Source of the DNA: an uncultured Collinsella sp.
GTDB taxonomy: Bacteria > Actinomycetota > Coriobacteriia > Coriobacteriales > Coriobacteriaceae
DNA: 7,966 bases
Direction: 5' to 3'
NCBI GenBank assembly: GCA_959020035.1
Contig: CAUEQX010000082.1
Coordinates: forward strand, 1 to 7,966
How positions within the stretch are numbered: position 1 is the stretch's first letter; each line of letters starts with the position of its first letter. The position numbers and the translations under genes were made by a program. Of this stretch, positions 1 to 5,710 are shown in pieces. The notes under the pieces are model-generated. The model did not search any database. It was not told the origin of the DNA and saw only the letters and a program-made list of their open reading frames with translations.

Positions 1-2
1 AC

Positions 3-956
3 TTTACGTCACTCGATGAGCTTGCGGCAGCCGCCGACGTCGACGCCGTCTATATCGGCAGTCCTAACGCACTTCACTACGAGCAGGCCCTTGCCTGCAT
101 CGCCGGTGGCAAGCACGTCATCGTCGAGAAGCCCTTCTGCGCCACCGAAGCGCAGGCGCTGGAAGTCTTCCGCGCTGCCGAGGCAGCAGGTGTCGTGGCC
201 CTCGAGGCCATGCGTCCCCTCCACGATCCCGCCTTCCACGCCATCGAGGACGCCCTGGGTGAGATCGCCCCCATCCGCCGCGCCTCATTGCGCTTTGGAA
301 AATATTCCTCGCGCTACAACGAGATTCTCGCGGGACGCGCCACCAATATCTTCGACTGCAATATGGCATCGGGTTCCCTCATGGACATTGGCGTCTACGC
401 CGTCGAGCCCATGGTCGAGATTTTCGGCATGCCCTCCGGCCTTACGAGCATGACTACTCTGCTCGACCCCACCACGCGACAGCTCACGCACGGCCCCATC
501 GACGGCTGCGGTTCCATCCTCGCCAGCTATGGCGGAGGCCGCATCTCCGTCGAGCTCGCGCACTCCAAAATTACGAATGACCTGCTGCCCTCTCAGATCG
601 AAGGCGAGCGTGGCACTATCCAGATCGACCATCTGTCCACGCCCCGCAACGTCCGCATCGACTATCGCGGCGATGTCGTACGTGGCTCGGCGACCGAGGC
701 ACCGCGCGAACAGGGCGACAACGGCCGCGTGCTCGACCTGCCCAAATCGAGCAACACTATGGAATACGAACTCACAGACTTTATCACCGCCATCGGCGAC
801 ATCGATAACGTTAAGGAAGAGATTTGGGAGACCCCGGCGGGACGCCACGAGCTTGGCCACTACCGCGATGTCACGCTCGTCTCGCTGCGCATCATGGATG
901 CCGTGCGCCAGCAGGCCGGCATTACCTTCCCGGCCGACGCAGGCAAGCAGGCATAG
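3..956 (+). CDS. Gfo/Idh/MocA family NAD(P)-dependent oxidoreductase, 5' partial
   Basis: The reading frame is open from the first full codon at position 3 to TAG at 954-956, giving 317 visible residues. The N-terminus, including the Rossmann GxGxxA loop, lies outside the window. Visible early residues VYIGSPNALHYEQALACI lead into the family's EKP motif (HVIVEKPF, visible residues 38-45), whose lysine is catalytic in this family. Since EKP normally sits near residue 95, roughly 50 residues are missing. A second family motif, GSLMDIGVYAVEP, follows in the C-terminal substrate-binding domain. It keeps the Asp and has Tyr where many members have the catalytic His, as in dihydrodiol dehydrogenase-like members. 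The family oxidises or reduces sugars, inositols and related hydroxyls with NAD(P) in the cytoplasm. The substrate cannot be read from sequence. The next gene starts 2 nt after the stop, so the two are probably co-transcribed. Confidence 0.93.
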   Translation, partial: FTSLDELAAAADVDAVYIGSPNALHYEQALACIAGGKHVIVEKPFCATEAQALEVFRAAEAAGVVALEAMRPLHDPAFHAIEDALGEIAPIRRASLRFGKYSSRYNEILAGRATNIFDCNMASGSLMDIGVYAVEPMVEIFGMPSGLTSMTTLLDPTTRQLTHGPIDGCGSILASYGGGRISVELAHSKITNDLLPSQIEGERGTIQIDHLSTPRNVRIDYRGDVVRGSATEAPREQGDNGRVLDLPKSSNTMEYELTDFITAIGDIDNVKEEIWETPAGRHELGHYRDVTLVSLRIMDAVRQQAGITFPADAGKQA

Positions 957-958
957 CG

Positions 959-1369
959 ATGGGCCTCTTCGATACGTTCTTCTCCAGCGTCACCGGCGGC
1001 AGTCGAGAACCTCAAAAACCATCAAACGTCGAGCTCGAGCTGCGCCGCAGGCTTACTGTGCTCGCAAGCGACGAGGCCACTCAAGACACTCCCCTGCGCT
1101 ATTTCCTGCGCTGGGCGGGGCAAGTCCAAGGCGTTGGCTTTCGCTTTACCACCACCAACCTCGCGCAGGCACGCTCCCTCACCGGCTGGGTGCGTAATAT
1201 GGAAGACGGCTCAGTCGAGATGGAGATACAGGGAGCTCCGGCAAACGTCCTATCTCATCTCGAGGCGCTTCATGCCTCCTACGAGCGCATGGGAACGCGT
1301 TTTCGCCTCGTAGACGCCCAGGCCCGAGCCCCGCTTGCCAATGAAGACGGTTTCAGTCCTCATTATTAG
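959..1369 (+). CDS. acylphosphatase domain protein with N-terminal extension
   Basis: A 136-residue protein whose residues about 47-130 form an acylphosphatase domain. The signature GQVQGVGFR (residues 54-62) supplies the phosphate-binding loop and catalytic Arg62, and GWVRNMEDGSVE (76-87) supplies catalytic Asn80. Acylphosphatases hydrolyse carboxyl-phosphate bonds such as acetyl phosphate or 1,3-bisphosphoglycerate. The true cellular substrate is usually unknown. The usual length is about 90 residues. Here a 45-residue, polar and Arg-rich leader precedes the domain and looks neither like a signal peptide nor a membrane segment. ATG 959 was chosen because it lies 2 nt after the upstream stop, implying translational coupling; its Shine-Dalgarno sequence is weak. 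The frame is open further upstream, but that part overlaps the oxidoreductase gene. A start close to the domain cannot be excluded, although no Met lies between residues 2 and 80. Confidence 0.9.
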   Translation: MGLFDTFFSSVTGGSREPQKPSNVELELRRRLTVLASDEATQDTPLRYFLRWAGQVQGVGFRFTTTNLAQARSLTGWVRNMEDGSVEMEIQGAPANVLSHLEALHASYERMGTRFRLVDAQARAPLANEDGFSPHY

Positions 1370-1371
1370 TA

Positions 1372-1397
1372 TTGTGTGCTAAATACGGTATCATTTA
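1372..1397 (+). promoter_or_regulatory. candidate promoter/operator region of the PerR-like gene
   Basis: The 61-nt gap between the acylphosphatase stop and the perR-like start is clearly more AT-rich than its surroundings. It holds an interrupted palindrome, TAAAT (1380-1384) and ATTTA (1393-1397) with 8 nt between, and an overlapping ATAC-G-GTAT (1383-1391). Fur-family repressors often bind AT-rich palindromes before their own gene, so autoregulation is plausible. The match to the Bacillus Per box is poor, and no well-spaced -35/-10 pair was found, although TATCAT at 1389-1394 could act as a -10 element. Confidence 0.25.
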
Positions 1398-1430
1398 CCT
1401 ACGACCGTTAATAGAAAAGAGGCGAGGCGC

Positions 1431-1811
1431 ATGGCGGTGCAAAGAAGGAATACCAGGCAGCGAAAGCTGGTTCTTGACGCCGTGCGCCAAAGCTATAACC
1501 ATCCCACCGCCGACGAAATCTACAACGTCGTGCGCGCGCAGGATGACAAAATCAGCCGCGGCACGGTCTACCGCAATCTCAATCTCTTGGCCGACGCAGG
1601 CGAAATCCTCTCCATCAAGACGCCGGGCGGAAGTCGCTTCGATCGCACCATCGAGCCGCACGCACATATCATCTGCACCTCGTGCAGCCGCGTCATCGAC
1701 GTACCGCTCCCCTTCGATGCCCAGCTCGACGCCAAGGCGTCCGAGCAAATCGGCTGGCACGTCACGTCGCACTACACCATCTTCGAGGGTCTCTGCCCCG
1801 ACTGCCGGTAG
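1431..1811 (+). CDS. perR: PerR-type Fur family transcriptional repressor
   Basis: A 126-residue Fur-family regulator of normal length. The N-terminal winged helix carries HPTADEIY (24-31) and the recognition-helix motif GTVYRNL (44-50). The C-terminal metal-binding and dimerisation part has two CxxC pairs, Cys82/Cys85 and Cys122/Cys125, which form the structural zinc site in this family. Aligned by eye with Bacillus subtilis PerR, all five ligands of its regulatory iron/manganese site are present: His24, Asp71, His77, His79 and Asp90. The Asp at the last position favours PerR over Fur, where Glu is usual. Expected role: a cytoplasmic repressor that releases DNA when its iron-bound site is oxidised by hydrogen peroxide. 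ATG 1431 follows a GAGGCGAGG purine stretch and an AT-rich gap. The gene ends 15 nt from the convergent HAD gene. A zinc- or iron-sensing relative is the main alternative. Confidence 0.92.
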   Translation: MAVQRRNTRQRKLVLDAVRQSYNHPTADEIYNVVRAQDDKISRGTVYRNLNLLADAGEILSIKTPGGSRFDRTIEPHAHIICTSCSRVIDVPLPFDAQLDAKASEQIGWHVTSHYTIFEGLCPDCR

Positions 1812-1826
1812 ATGTTTGGGACGTGC

Positions 1827-2624
1827 CTACTCGGCAAGCAGGCGACGCAGCTCTTCTTCGACCGTGTGCACGTAACGGACGCGGTCGTTGATGTCGCGCA
1901 TGGTGGGGTTGCAGTTCTCCATCAGATAGGGATGGCCCACGACGTTGAGCATGTCGCGATCGTTTTCGTTATCGCCAAACGCCATCATCTCATAGGGCGA
2001 AATACCCAAGGCACGACCGTAATCGGCAAGCGCGGAGCCCTTGCCCGAACCGAAACCGATAAAGTCCGTCCATTCGGTTCCCGACGTCATCACGTCGACA
2101 CGGTCGCTAAAAAGGCGCTCGAAATACTCCAGGGCCGCCGGCTGATCCACCTCGGGCGTCTGGAAGGCAATCTTAATGACGTCCTCGTCGATGTCCTCGG
2201 GGCGGTCGACCACCGCCACATCGCAGTGGACCTCATAGCGCAAATGATCGACGAACGCATCGTTGCCGCTCATGGTGTAGAGGTGTCCCTCACACGAAAG
2301 GGTCACGTCGGCATGGGGATACGCAACCACGGCATTCGCGATATCCATAGCAAGGCTACGCTCCATGGAACGCTTGACAACGGCACGTCCCTCGCTCATC
2401 ACCAGGGCTCCGTTTTCGCATACATAGGCGAGCTCATCGGCCACCGGGGCAAACAGATGGCGCAAGCTCGCATATTGACGACCGCTCGCCGGCATAAACA
2501 CGATACCGCGACGATGCAGCTCATCGATGAGCTCAAAAGCCTCGGAACGCGGCTCGCGCTCCCCCGGATGCAGCAACGTGCCGTCCAAATCGCATGCAAT
2601 CAGCTTGATTCCCTCAAGACCCAT
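1827..2624 (-). CDS. Cof-type HAD superfamily hydrolase (phosphatase)
   Basis: A 265-residue haloacid dehalogenase-type phosphatase of the Cof/IIB class, of usual length (about 265-290). Motif I is ACDLDGTLL with nucleophile Asp12 and acid-base Asp14. Motif II is PASGR with Ser47, motif III is Lys195 in GKGSAL, and motif IV is GDNENDRDML with Asp218 and Asp222 for magnesium. The region from about 80 to 190 is the cap domain that sets specificity. The class dephosphorylates sugar phosphates, pyridoxal phosphate, FMN or similar small molecules in the cytoplasm; the substrate is not predictable here. ATG 2624 was preferred because the G-rich stretch just upstream serves as ribosome-binding site. 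A TTG five codons upstream would place that stretch inside the gene. It lies behind the FKBP and UreE-like genes on the same strand, separated by a hairpin, and converges with the perR-like gene. Confidence 0.93.
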   Translation of the reverse strand: MGLEGIKLIACDLDGTLLHPGEREPRSEAFELIDELHRRGIVFMPASGRQYASLRHLFAPVADELAYVCENGALVMSEGRAVVKRSMERSLAMDIANAVVAYPHADVTLSCEGHLYTMSGNDAFVDHLRYEVHCDVAVVDRPEDIDEDVIKIAFQTPEVDQPAALEYFERLFSDRVDVMTSGTEWTDFIGFGSGKGSALADYGRALGISPYEMMAFGDNENDRDMLNVVGHPYLMENCNPTMRDINDRVRYVHTVEEELRRLLAE

Positions 2625-2626
2625 AT

Positions 2627-2637
2627 GCTTCCCCCCC
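2627..2637 (-). promoter_or_regulatory. unusual G-run ribosome-binding site that sets the HAD gene start
   Basis: Read on the minus strand, seven consecutive G followed by AAGC lie 2 nt before ATG 2624. The G run is 6 nt from the ATG and can pair with the CCUCC end of 16S rRNA, with a possible G-U pair. This supports ATG 2624 over the in-frame TTG at 2639. Confidence 0.5.
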
Positions 2638-2653
2638 AAAGCACCTCATCAAC

Positions 2654-2698
2654 AGTAAGACGGACTTTGAATAGCTGCCTCTCAAAGTCCGTCTTACT
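2654..2698 (-). terminator. perfect 17-bp inverted repeat, possible weak or bidirectional terminator
   Basis: Arms AGTAAGACGGACTTTGA (2654-2670) and TCAAAGTCCGTCTTACT (2682-2698) are perfect inverse complements around an 11-nt loop. The hairpin begins 10 nt beyond the UreE-like stop and ends 29 nt before the HAD start. There is no clean T tract, but the stem base is AT-rich, so the RNA could form a 12-bp core followed by the U-rich stretch UUACUGUUGAU on the minus strand. The structure is nearly symmetrical and could act in either direction. Processing site, attenuator, or a dispersed intergenic repeat are alternatives. Confidence 0.5.
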
Positions 2699-2708
2699 CA
2701 TACGCACG

Positions 2709-3287
2709 TTAACCGCGCGCCTTTTTTACGATCGTAAAGTCGGGAGCCATACTCACAACGGCATCCGCCGCACTCGACGCAAAGCGCCGGTCCGCATCGA
2801 GTTCACGGGTAACCACCGAGAGCCAAACGCCCTCGACGCCCCGGAGCATGCGGCCCAAAACAGGCTGCACCGGCGTATACATGCGCACGGTATACTCGTC
2901 CGAATCGCCTCGGAAAAGCGGCGCGTGCATATTGCCGATCTCCCAGCACGCATGCGCGAGCGCAATCGGGTCCATGCGGTCGACTTCGACCAAATAAACC
3001 TCGGCACTGCGCAGGCGCACGACAACCGCCACGGGCACCATGCCCGAACGGTCGATGGCGAGCACGTCGCCGTCGGTAAGACGACCGCCGTCGGCAGCAT
3101 CCAGCCGAACATCGACCGTGCGCCCCAGCTCCGTCACACCCACAAACGCGCGCGTGTCAGCCTGGTCCCAATCGAGCAGTAGCTCGTCAACTTCAAAGAC
3201 GCCGCCCAAATTCCGGCGGAGCAGGAGTTCATAGGACGGATCGTTGAGATTTCCCAAGCATGTCGTCGAAACCAAGCGTTCAGGCAT
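2709..3287 (-). CDS. UreE-like protein (urease accessory/nickel metallochaperone family), stand-alone
   Basis: A 192-residue protein resembling UreE in both domains. The N-terminal half (about 44-100) matches the UreE pattern with TRAFVGVTELGRTVDVRL and GGRLTDGDVL. The C-terminal half has the family hallmark DPIALAHACWEIGNMHAPL (106-124) and then VLGRMLRGV. His121 corresponds to Klebsiella UreE His96, the metal ligand at the dimer interface. The positions of His110 and His112 in the Klebsiella protein appear to be Pro and Gln (YTPVQPVLG), and there is no His-rich C-terminal tail. A 40-residue N-terminal lead and about 35 C-terminal residues are not explained. Classical UreE delivers nickel to urease; no urease genes are in the window. 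The ATG lies 3 nt after the FKBP stop, with GAGG-type ribosome-binding sequence inside that gene, so the two are translationally coupled. Family assignment is fairly sure; nickel delivery is an inference. Confidence 0.8.
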   Translation of the reverse strand: MPERLVSTTCLGNLNDPSYELLLRRNLGGVFEVDELLLDWDQADTRAFVGVTELGRTVDVRLDAADGGRLTDGDVLAIDRSGMVPVAVVVRLRSAEVYLVEVDRMDPIALAHACWEIGNMHAPLFRGDSDEYTVRMYTPVQPVLGRMLRGVEGVWLSVVTRELDADRRFASSAADAVVSMAPDFTIVKKARG

Positions 3288-3290
3288 ACT

Positions 3291-3719
3291 CTAACCCTCG
3301 ACCTCGACGAGCTCGATATCAAAGTTGAGGTCCTTGCCGGCCAGCTCGTGGTTGGCGTCGAGCGTCACGGCCTCGGGCGTTACGTCTATGACCACGGCGG
3401 GGACGGGCATGCCGCTCGGCGTGGACAGGAAAAGCTTCATGCCCTTCTCGATCTGCTCGATGTTGGGAACCTGTTCGGCCGGGAAGGTGATAACCATCTC
3501 GGGATTGTGCTCGCCGTAGGCATCGGCAGCAGGAATGTGCACGGTCTTCTTCTCGCCCACTTGCATGTCGACAACAGCGGCGTCGAAGCCCTTGATCATC
3601 TGACCAGCGCCGCAGGTGAACTCCAGCGGCTCGCCGCGATCGTAGGAGCTATCGAACTGCGTGCCGTCGTCGAGCGTGCCGCGATAATGGGTCTTGACCT
3701 TCTTGCCCTGGTTGGACAT
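3291..3719 (-). CDS. SlyD-like FKBP-type peptidyl-prolyl cis-trans isomerase
   Basis: A 142-residue FKBP of the SlyD type. The opening VKTHYRGTLDDGTQFDSS (8-25) and GAGQMIKGFD (37-46) are FKBP-domain strands, followed by VGEKKTVHIP and AYGEHNPE, the typical entry into the insert-in-flap chaperone domain. NHELAGKDLNFDIEL near the C-terminus is also typical of SlyD. The enzyme catalyses proline isomerisation and acts as a folding chaperone in the cytoplasm; there is no signal peptide. E. coli SlyD has a long His/Cys-rich tail that binds nickel and helps hydrogenase maturation. This protein stops at ELVEVEG and lacks it. ATG 3719 was chosen because GGAGGT lies 4 nt upstream; an in-frame codon ten residues earlier precedes that site. 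It is the first gene of a minus-strand unit with the UreE-like gene and is divergent from the dipeptidase gene. Confidence 0.93.
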   Translation of the reverse strand: MSNQGKKVKTHYRGTLDDGTQFDSSYDRGEPLEFTCGAGQMIKGFDAAVVDMQVGEKKTVHIPAADAYGEHNPEMVITFPAEQVPNIEQIEKGMKLFLSTPSGMPVPAVVIDVTPEAVTLDANHELAGKDLNFDIELVEVEG

Positions 3720-3839
3720 GGTAACCTCCGTGATAAGGGCGGCGCACAACGCGGGCCGCCGTGAACATATGGCGCTAACTATACCCTAGTCATACAATTC
3801 AAAGACAGTTTGCAAAGAAACGCTGCAACCGGAGGAACC
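3720..3839. promoter_or_regulatory. divergent intergenic region with promoters for the FKBP and dipeptidase genes
   Basis: The 120 nt between the two divergent starts must hold both promoters. On the minus strand TATAGT (3783-3778) is a good -10 candidate about 59 nt before the FKBP ATG, but no convincing -35 is seen at 16-18 nt spacing. On the plus strand TACAAT (3793-3798) is a -10 candidate 41 nt before the dipeptidase ATG, again without a clear -35. The two -10 candidates face away from each other only about 9 nt apart, so polymerases would compete. Ideal ribosome-binding sites lie at 3724-3729 (minus) and 3831-3836 (plus). Confidence 0.4.
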
Positions 3840-4853
3840 ATGGCATATCCCGTATTTGACCTACACTGCGACACCGCCGACCGCATCGGCTGGGCCACGC
3901 TCGATCTCGACCTGCGCTTTACCGCCGGCACCGACGGTTATTTCCCCGGCGACGAAACGCATCCGCAAGATTTCGACCTCATCGAGGGCAACGCCTGCGC
4001 CATCTCGCTCGCAAAGATCGGCAACACGCCGTGGGCACAGTGCTTCGCCACGTTTGTCCCCGATGAGATTCCCACCGCCCACGCCGCGCGCTTCCAGGCG
4101 CAGATCATGGCGCACATGAGCGGCCAGGCAATGCTCAACCACGACCGCATGGTCAACGTACGCAGCGCGGCAGACATTCGCCCCGCGCTCAAAGACGGCA
4201 AGGTCGCCTGCATCCACACCATCGAAAACGCCACGTTCTTTGCCGAGGACCCCGCGTTGATCGAGGTGCTTAAGAGCCTGGGCGTGCTTATGTCGTCACT
4301 CAGCTGGAACGCGCAGGGACCGCTCGCGAGCGGCCACGACACCCACGCCGGCCTCACCGCCGCCGGCATCGAGGCACTTACGCAGATGGAGCACGCCGGC
4401 ATGGTACTCGACGTCTCCCACCTCAACGATGAGTGCTTTGACGAGGTCGCCGCCCGCGCCACGCGTCCCTTCGTCGCCAGCCACTCCAACTCCCGTGCGG
4501 TTTGCGGCGCCAAACGCAACCTTACCGACGACCAGTTCCGCACCATTCGCGACATGGGTGGCATCGTCGGCCTCAACTACTGCAGCGAGTTCCTTTCCAA
4601 CGACGCAACCGACAAGACCGCCGCAGACGTCACCTTCGACCAGCTGGCGGCACATATCGAGCACTGGCTCGACCTGGGCGGCGAGGATGTCATCGCGCTC
4701 GGCGGCGACTGGGACGGTGCCACGGTGCCCGCTTTCCTCTCCGATGCCAGCAAGATGCCCGAGTTCCAGAACATGCTTTCCAAGCATTTTGGCAAGACCG
4801 TGATGCAAAAGCTCTGCAGCGACAACGCGCTTGCCTTCTTCGAGCGTTATTAA
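3840..4853 (+). CDS. M19 family membrane dipeptidase-like metalloenzyme
   Basis: A 337-residue peptidase of the renal/membrane dipeptidase family, near the usual bacterial length. The zinc ligands of the family are in place: HCD (His9, Asp11) at the start, Glu129 in HTIENA, His194 in VLDVSHL and His215 in VASHSNSR. GGDWDG (Asp290, Asp292) corresponds to the family's G-S/G-D-x-D-G segment. SWNAQGPLASG resembles the family's substrate-pocket region. These enzymes hydrolyse dipeptides, including D-containing and some beta-lactam-like substrates. No signal peptide is visible, so this form should be cytoplasmic. ATG 3840 is preceded by GGAGGA at 4-nt spacing; a TTG ten codons earlier precedes that site and was rejected. 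The gene stands alone between a divergent promoter region and a hairpin terminator. A peptide-scavenging role is an inference that fits an amino-acid-fermenting anaerobe. Confidence 0.95.
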   Translation: MAYPVFDLHCDTADRIGWATLDLDLRFTAGTDGYFPGDETHPQDFDLIEGNACAISLAKIGNTPWAQCFATFVPDEIPTAHAARFQAQIMAHMSGQAMLNHDRMVNVRSAADIRPALKDGKVACIHTIENATFFAEDPALIEVLKSLGVLMSSLSWNAQGPLASGHDTHAGLTAAGIEALTQMEHAGMVLDVSHLNDECFDEVAARATRPFVASHSNSRAVCGAKRNLTDDQFRTIRDMGGIVGLNYCSEFLSNDATDKTAADVTFDQLAAHIEHWLDLGGEDVIALGGDWDGATVPAFLSDASKMPEFQNMLSKHFGKTVMQKLCSDNALAFFERY

Positions 4854-4869
4854 TTTCACATCCCTTGAG

Positions 4870-4905
4870 CGGGCCGGCATGCCGAACAGTCGACATGCCG
4901 GCCCG
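4870..4905 (+). terminator. GC-rich hairpin after the dipeptidase gene
   Basis: CGGGCCGGCATG (4870-4881) and CATGCCGGCCCG (4894-4905) form a perfect 12-bp stem with a 12-nt loop, starting 16 nt after the dipeptidase stop. The tail is only TTCCC, so the hairpin is strong but the T tract is poor. Its position favours a terminator. It also lies 22 nt before the metallopeptidase start, so some transcription may read through. Confidence 0.55.
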
Positions 4906-4916
4906 TTCCCAATCTG

Positions 4917-4921
4917 AAGGA
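4917..4921 (+). promoter_or_regulatory. ribosome-binding site that decides a TTG start
   Basis: AAGGA ends 6 nt before TTG at 4928-4930, ideal spacing. The only nearby in-frame ATG (4895) sits inside the right arm of the preceding hairpin and has no purine-rich site in front of it, so TTG 4928 is the preferred start. Confidence 0.6.
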
Positions 4922-4927
4922 CCGCTT

Positions 4928-5704
4928 TTGACGCAGCAGTTTACGATTTCCGTATCCCGACCGGATGGGACGCCCATCCCCGTCGTCGTTACCAAAAAGC
5001 GCGTCAAGAACTTCAACCTACGCGTCACATCGAGCGGTGAGGTCCACGCCAGCACACCGCTCGGCGCCACCCGCGAGCGCATCGAAGCGTTTGTGAAGCG
5101 CAACAGCGCCTGGATTATCAGCCGACTTGCCCAGCGCGAGCAACGTCAGGCGACGGCGCGAGAGCCGCTCAGTCCCTCGTCCATCATTGCGCTTTGGGGC
5201 AAACCCATCACCGTTCAGGACGCACTCGACCACAACTTTGAGCCCCCCGCACCGCGGCCCAAACAAGCCACGTTCGCAAGCTTTATGGGTACCGACGAGC
5301 CAAGTGGGTGCACGCAGGCAAAGCAGCGCACAGCCCTCGACGGCCTAACGTCCGATGAGCTCCAAGCCCACATCGACCAGCTCTATACGTCCGAAGTCAC
5401 ATCGGCGCTACGCGATATTGTGCACGCATACGAAATCGCAATGGGCGTCGCCGTTTCCCGCGTTTCCGTACGCAGCATGAAAACGCGTTGGGGCTCATGC
5501 ACGCCCAAATCCGGCGCCGTTCGCATCGCACGAGAACTTGCCGCCTATCCCGTCGAATGCCTCGACATGGTTGTCGCCCACGAGCTCGTCCACTTGCTCG
5601 AGCCAAGCCACAATCAGCGGTTTCACGCCCTGCTCGACACGTACTGCCCCAACAATAGAGCGCTGTCGCAGCGGCTCAAGCAGCCACCCATAGAGACGTA
5701 TTAG
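4928..5704 (+). CDS. YgjP/DUF45-type zinc metallopeptidase
   Basis: A 258-residue protein of the YgjP-like (DUF45, M48-related) metallopeptidase family. The N-terminal part (about 1-75) has the family's beta-rich region with KKRVKNFNLRV and a SGEVHASTP strand, followed by the ERIEAFVKRNSAWI helix. The catalytic part carries the diagnostic MKTRWGSC (Trp188-Cys191), then HELVH with zinc ligands His218 and His222 and catalytic Glu219, and a third ligand at His228 in EPSHNQRFH. No signal peptide or membrane segment is seen, so it should be cytoplasmic. Physiological substrates of the family are largely unknown; some are linked to restriction systems, but no such genes are nearby. Residues about 100-140 form a low-complexity, Pro/Gln-rich linker that looks like an insertion. 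The start is TTG with a good ribosome-binding site. It ends 6 nt from convergent folB. Confidence 0.9.
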   Translation: MTQQFTISVSRPDGTPIPVVVTKKRVKNFNLRVTSSGEVHASTPLGATRERIEAFVKRNSAWIISRLAQREQRQATAREPLSPSSIIALWGKPITVQDALDHNFEPPAPRPKQATFASFMGTDEPSGCTQAKQRTALDGLTSDELQAHIDQLYTSEVTSALRDIVHAYEIAMGVAVSRVSVRSMKTRWGSCTPKSGAVRIARELAAYPVECLDMVVAHELVHLLEPSHNQRFHALLDTYCPNNRALSQRLKQPPIETY

Positions 5705-5710
5705 AACCGG

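Noticed and set aside
1812..1860. Possible terminator at the perR/HAD junction from GCCT and AGGC repeats.
   Set aside because: Only four base pairs around an 11-nt loop and no T tract.
1812..3182. A 456-codon open frame on the plus strand opposite the HAD and UreE-like genes.
   Set aside because: It crosses two well-supported minus-strand genes and the hairpin between them, its product is His/Arg-rich without any family motif, and such antisense frames are common in GC-rich genes.
3348..3764. A 138-codon open frame on the plus strand opposite the FKBP gene.
   Set aside because: It is fully antisense to a clear FKBP gene and has no recognisable motif or ribosome-binding site.
4502..4927. 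Upstream extension of the metallopeptidase reading frame to 4502.
   Set aside because: It overlaps the dipeptidase gene in another frame and crosses the hairpin; the translated part is Arg-rich nonsense. The ribosome-binding site points to TTG 4928.
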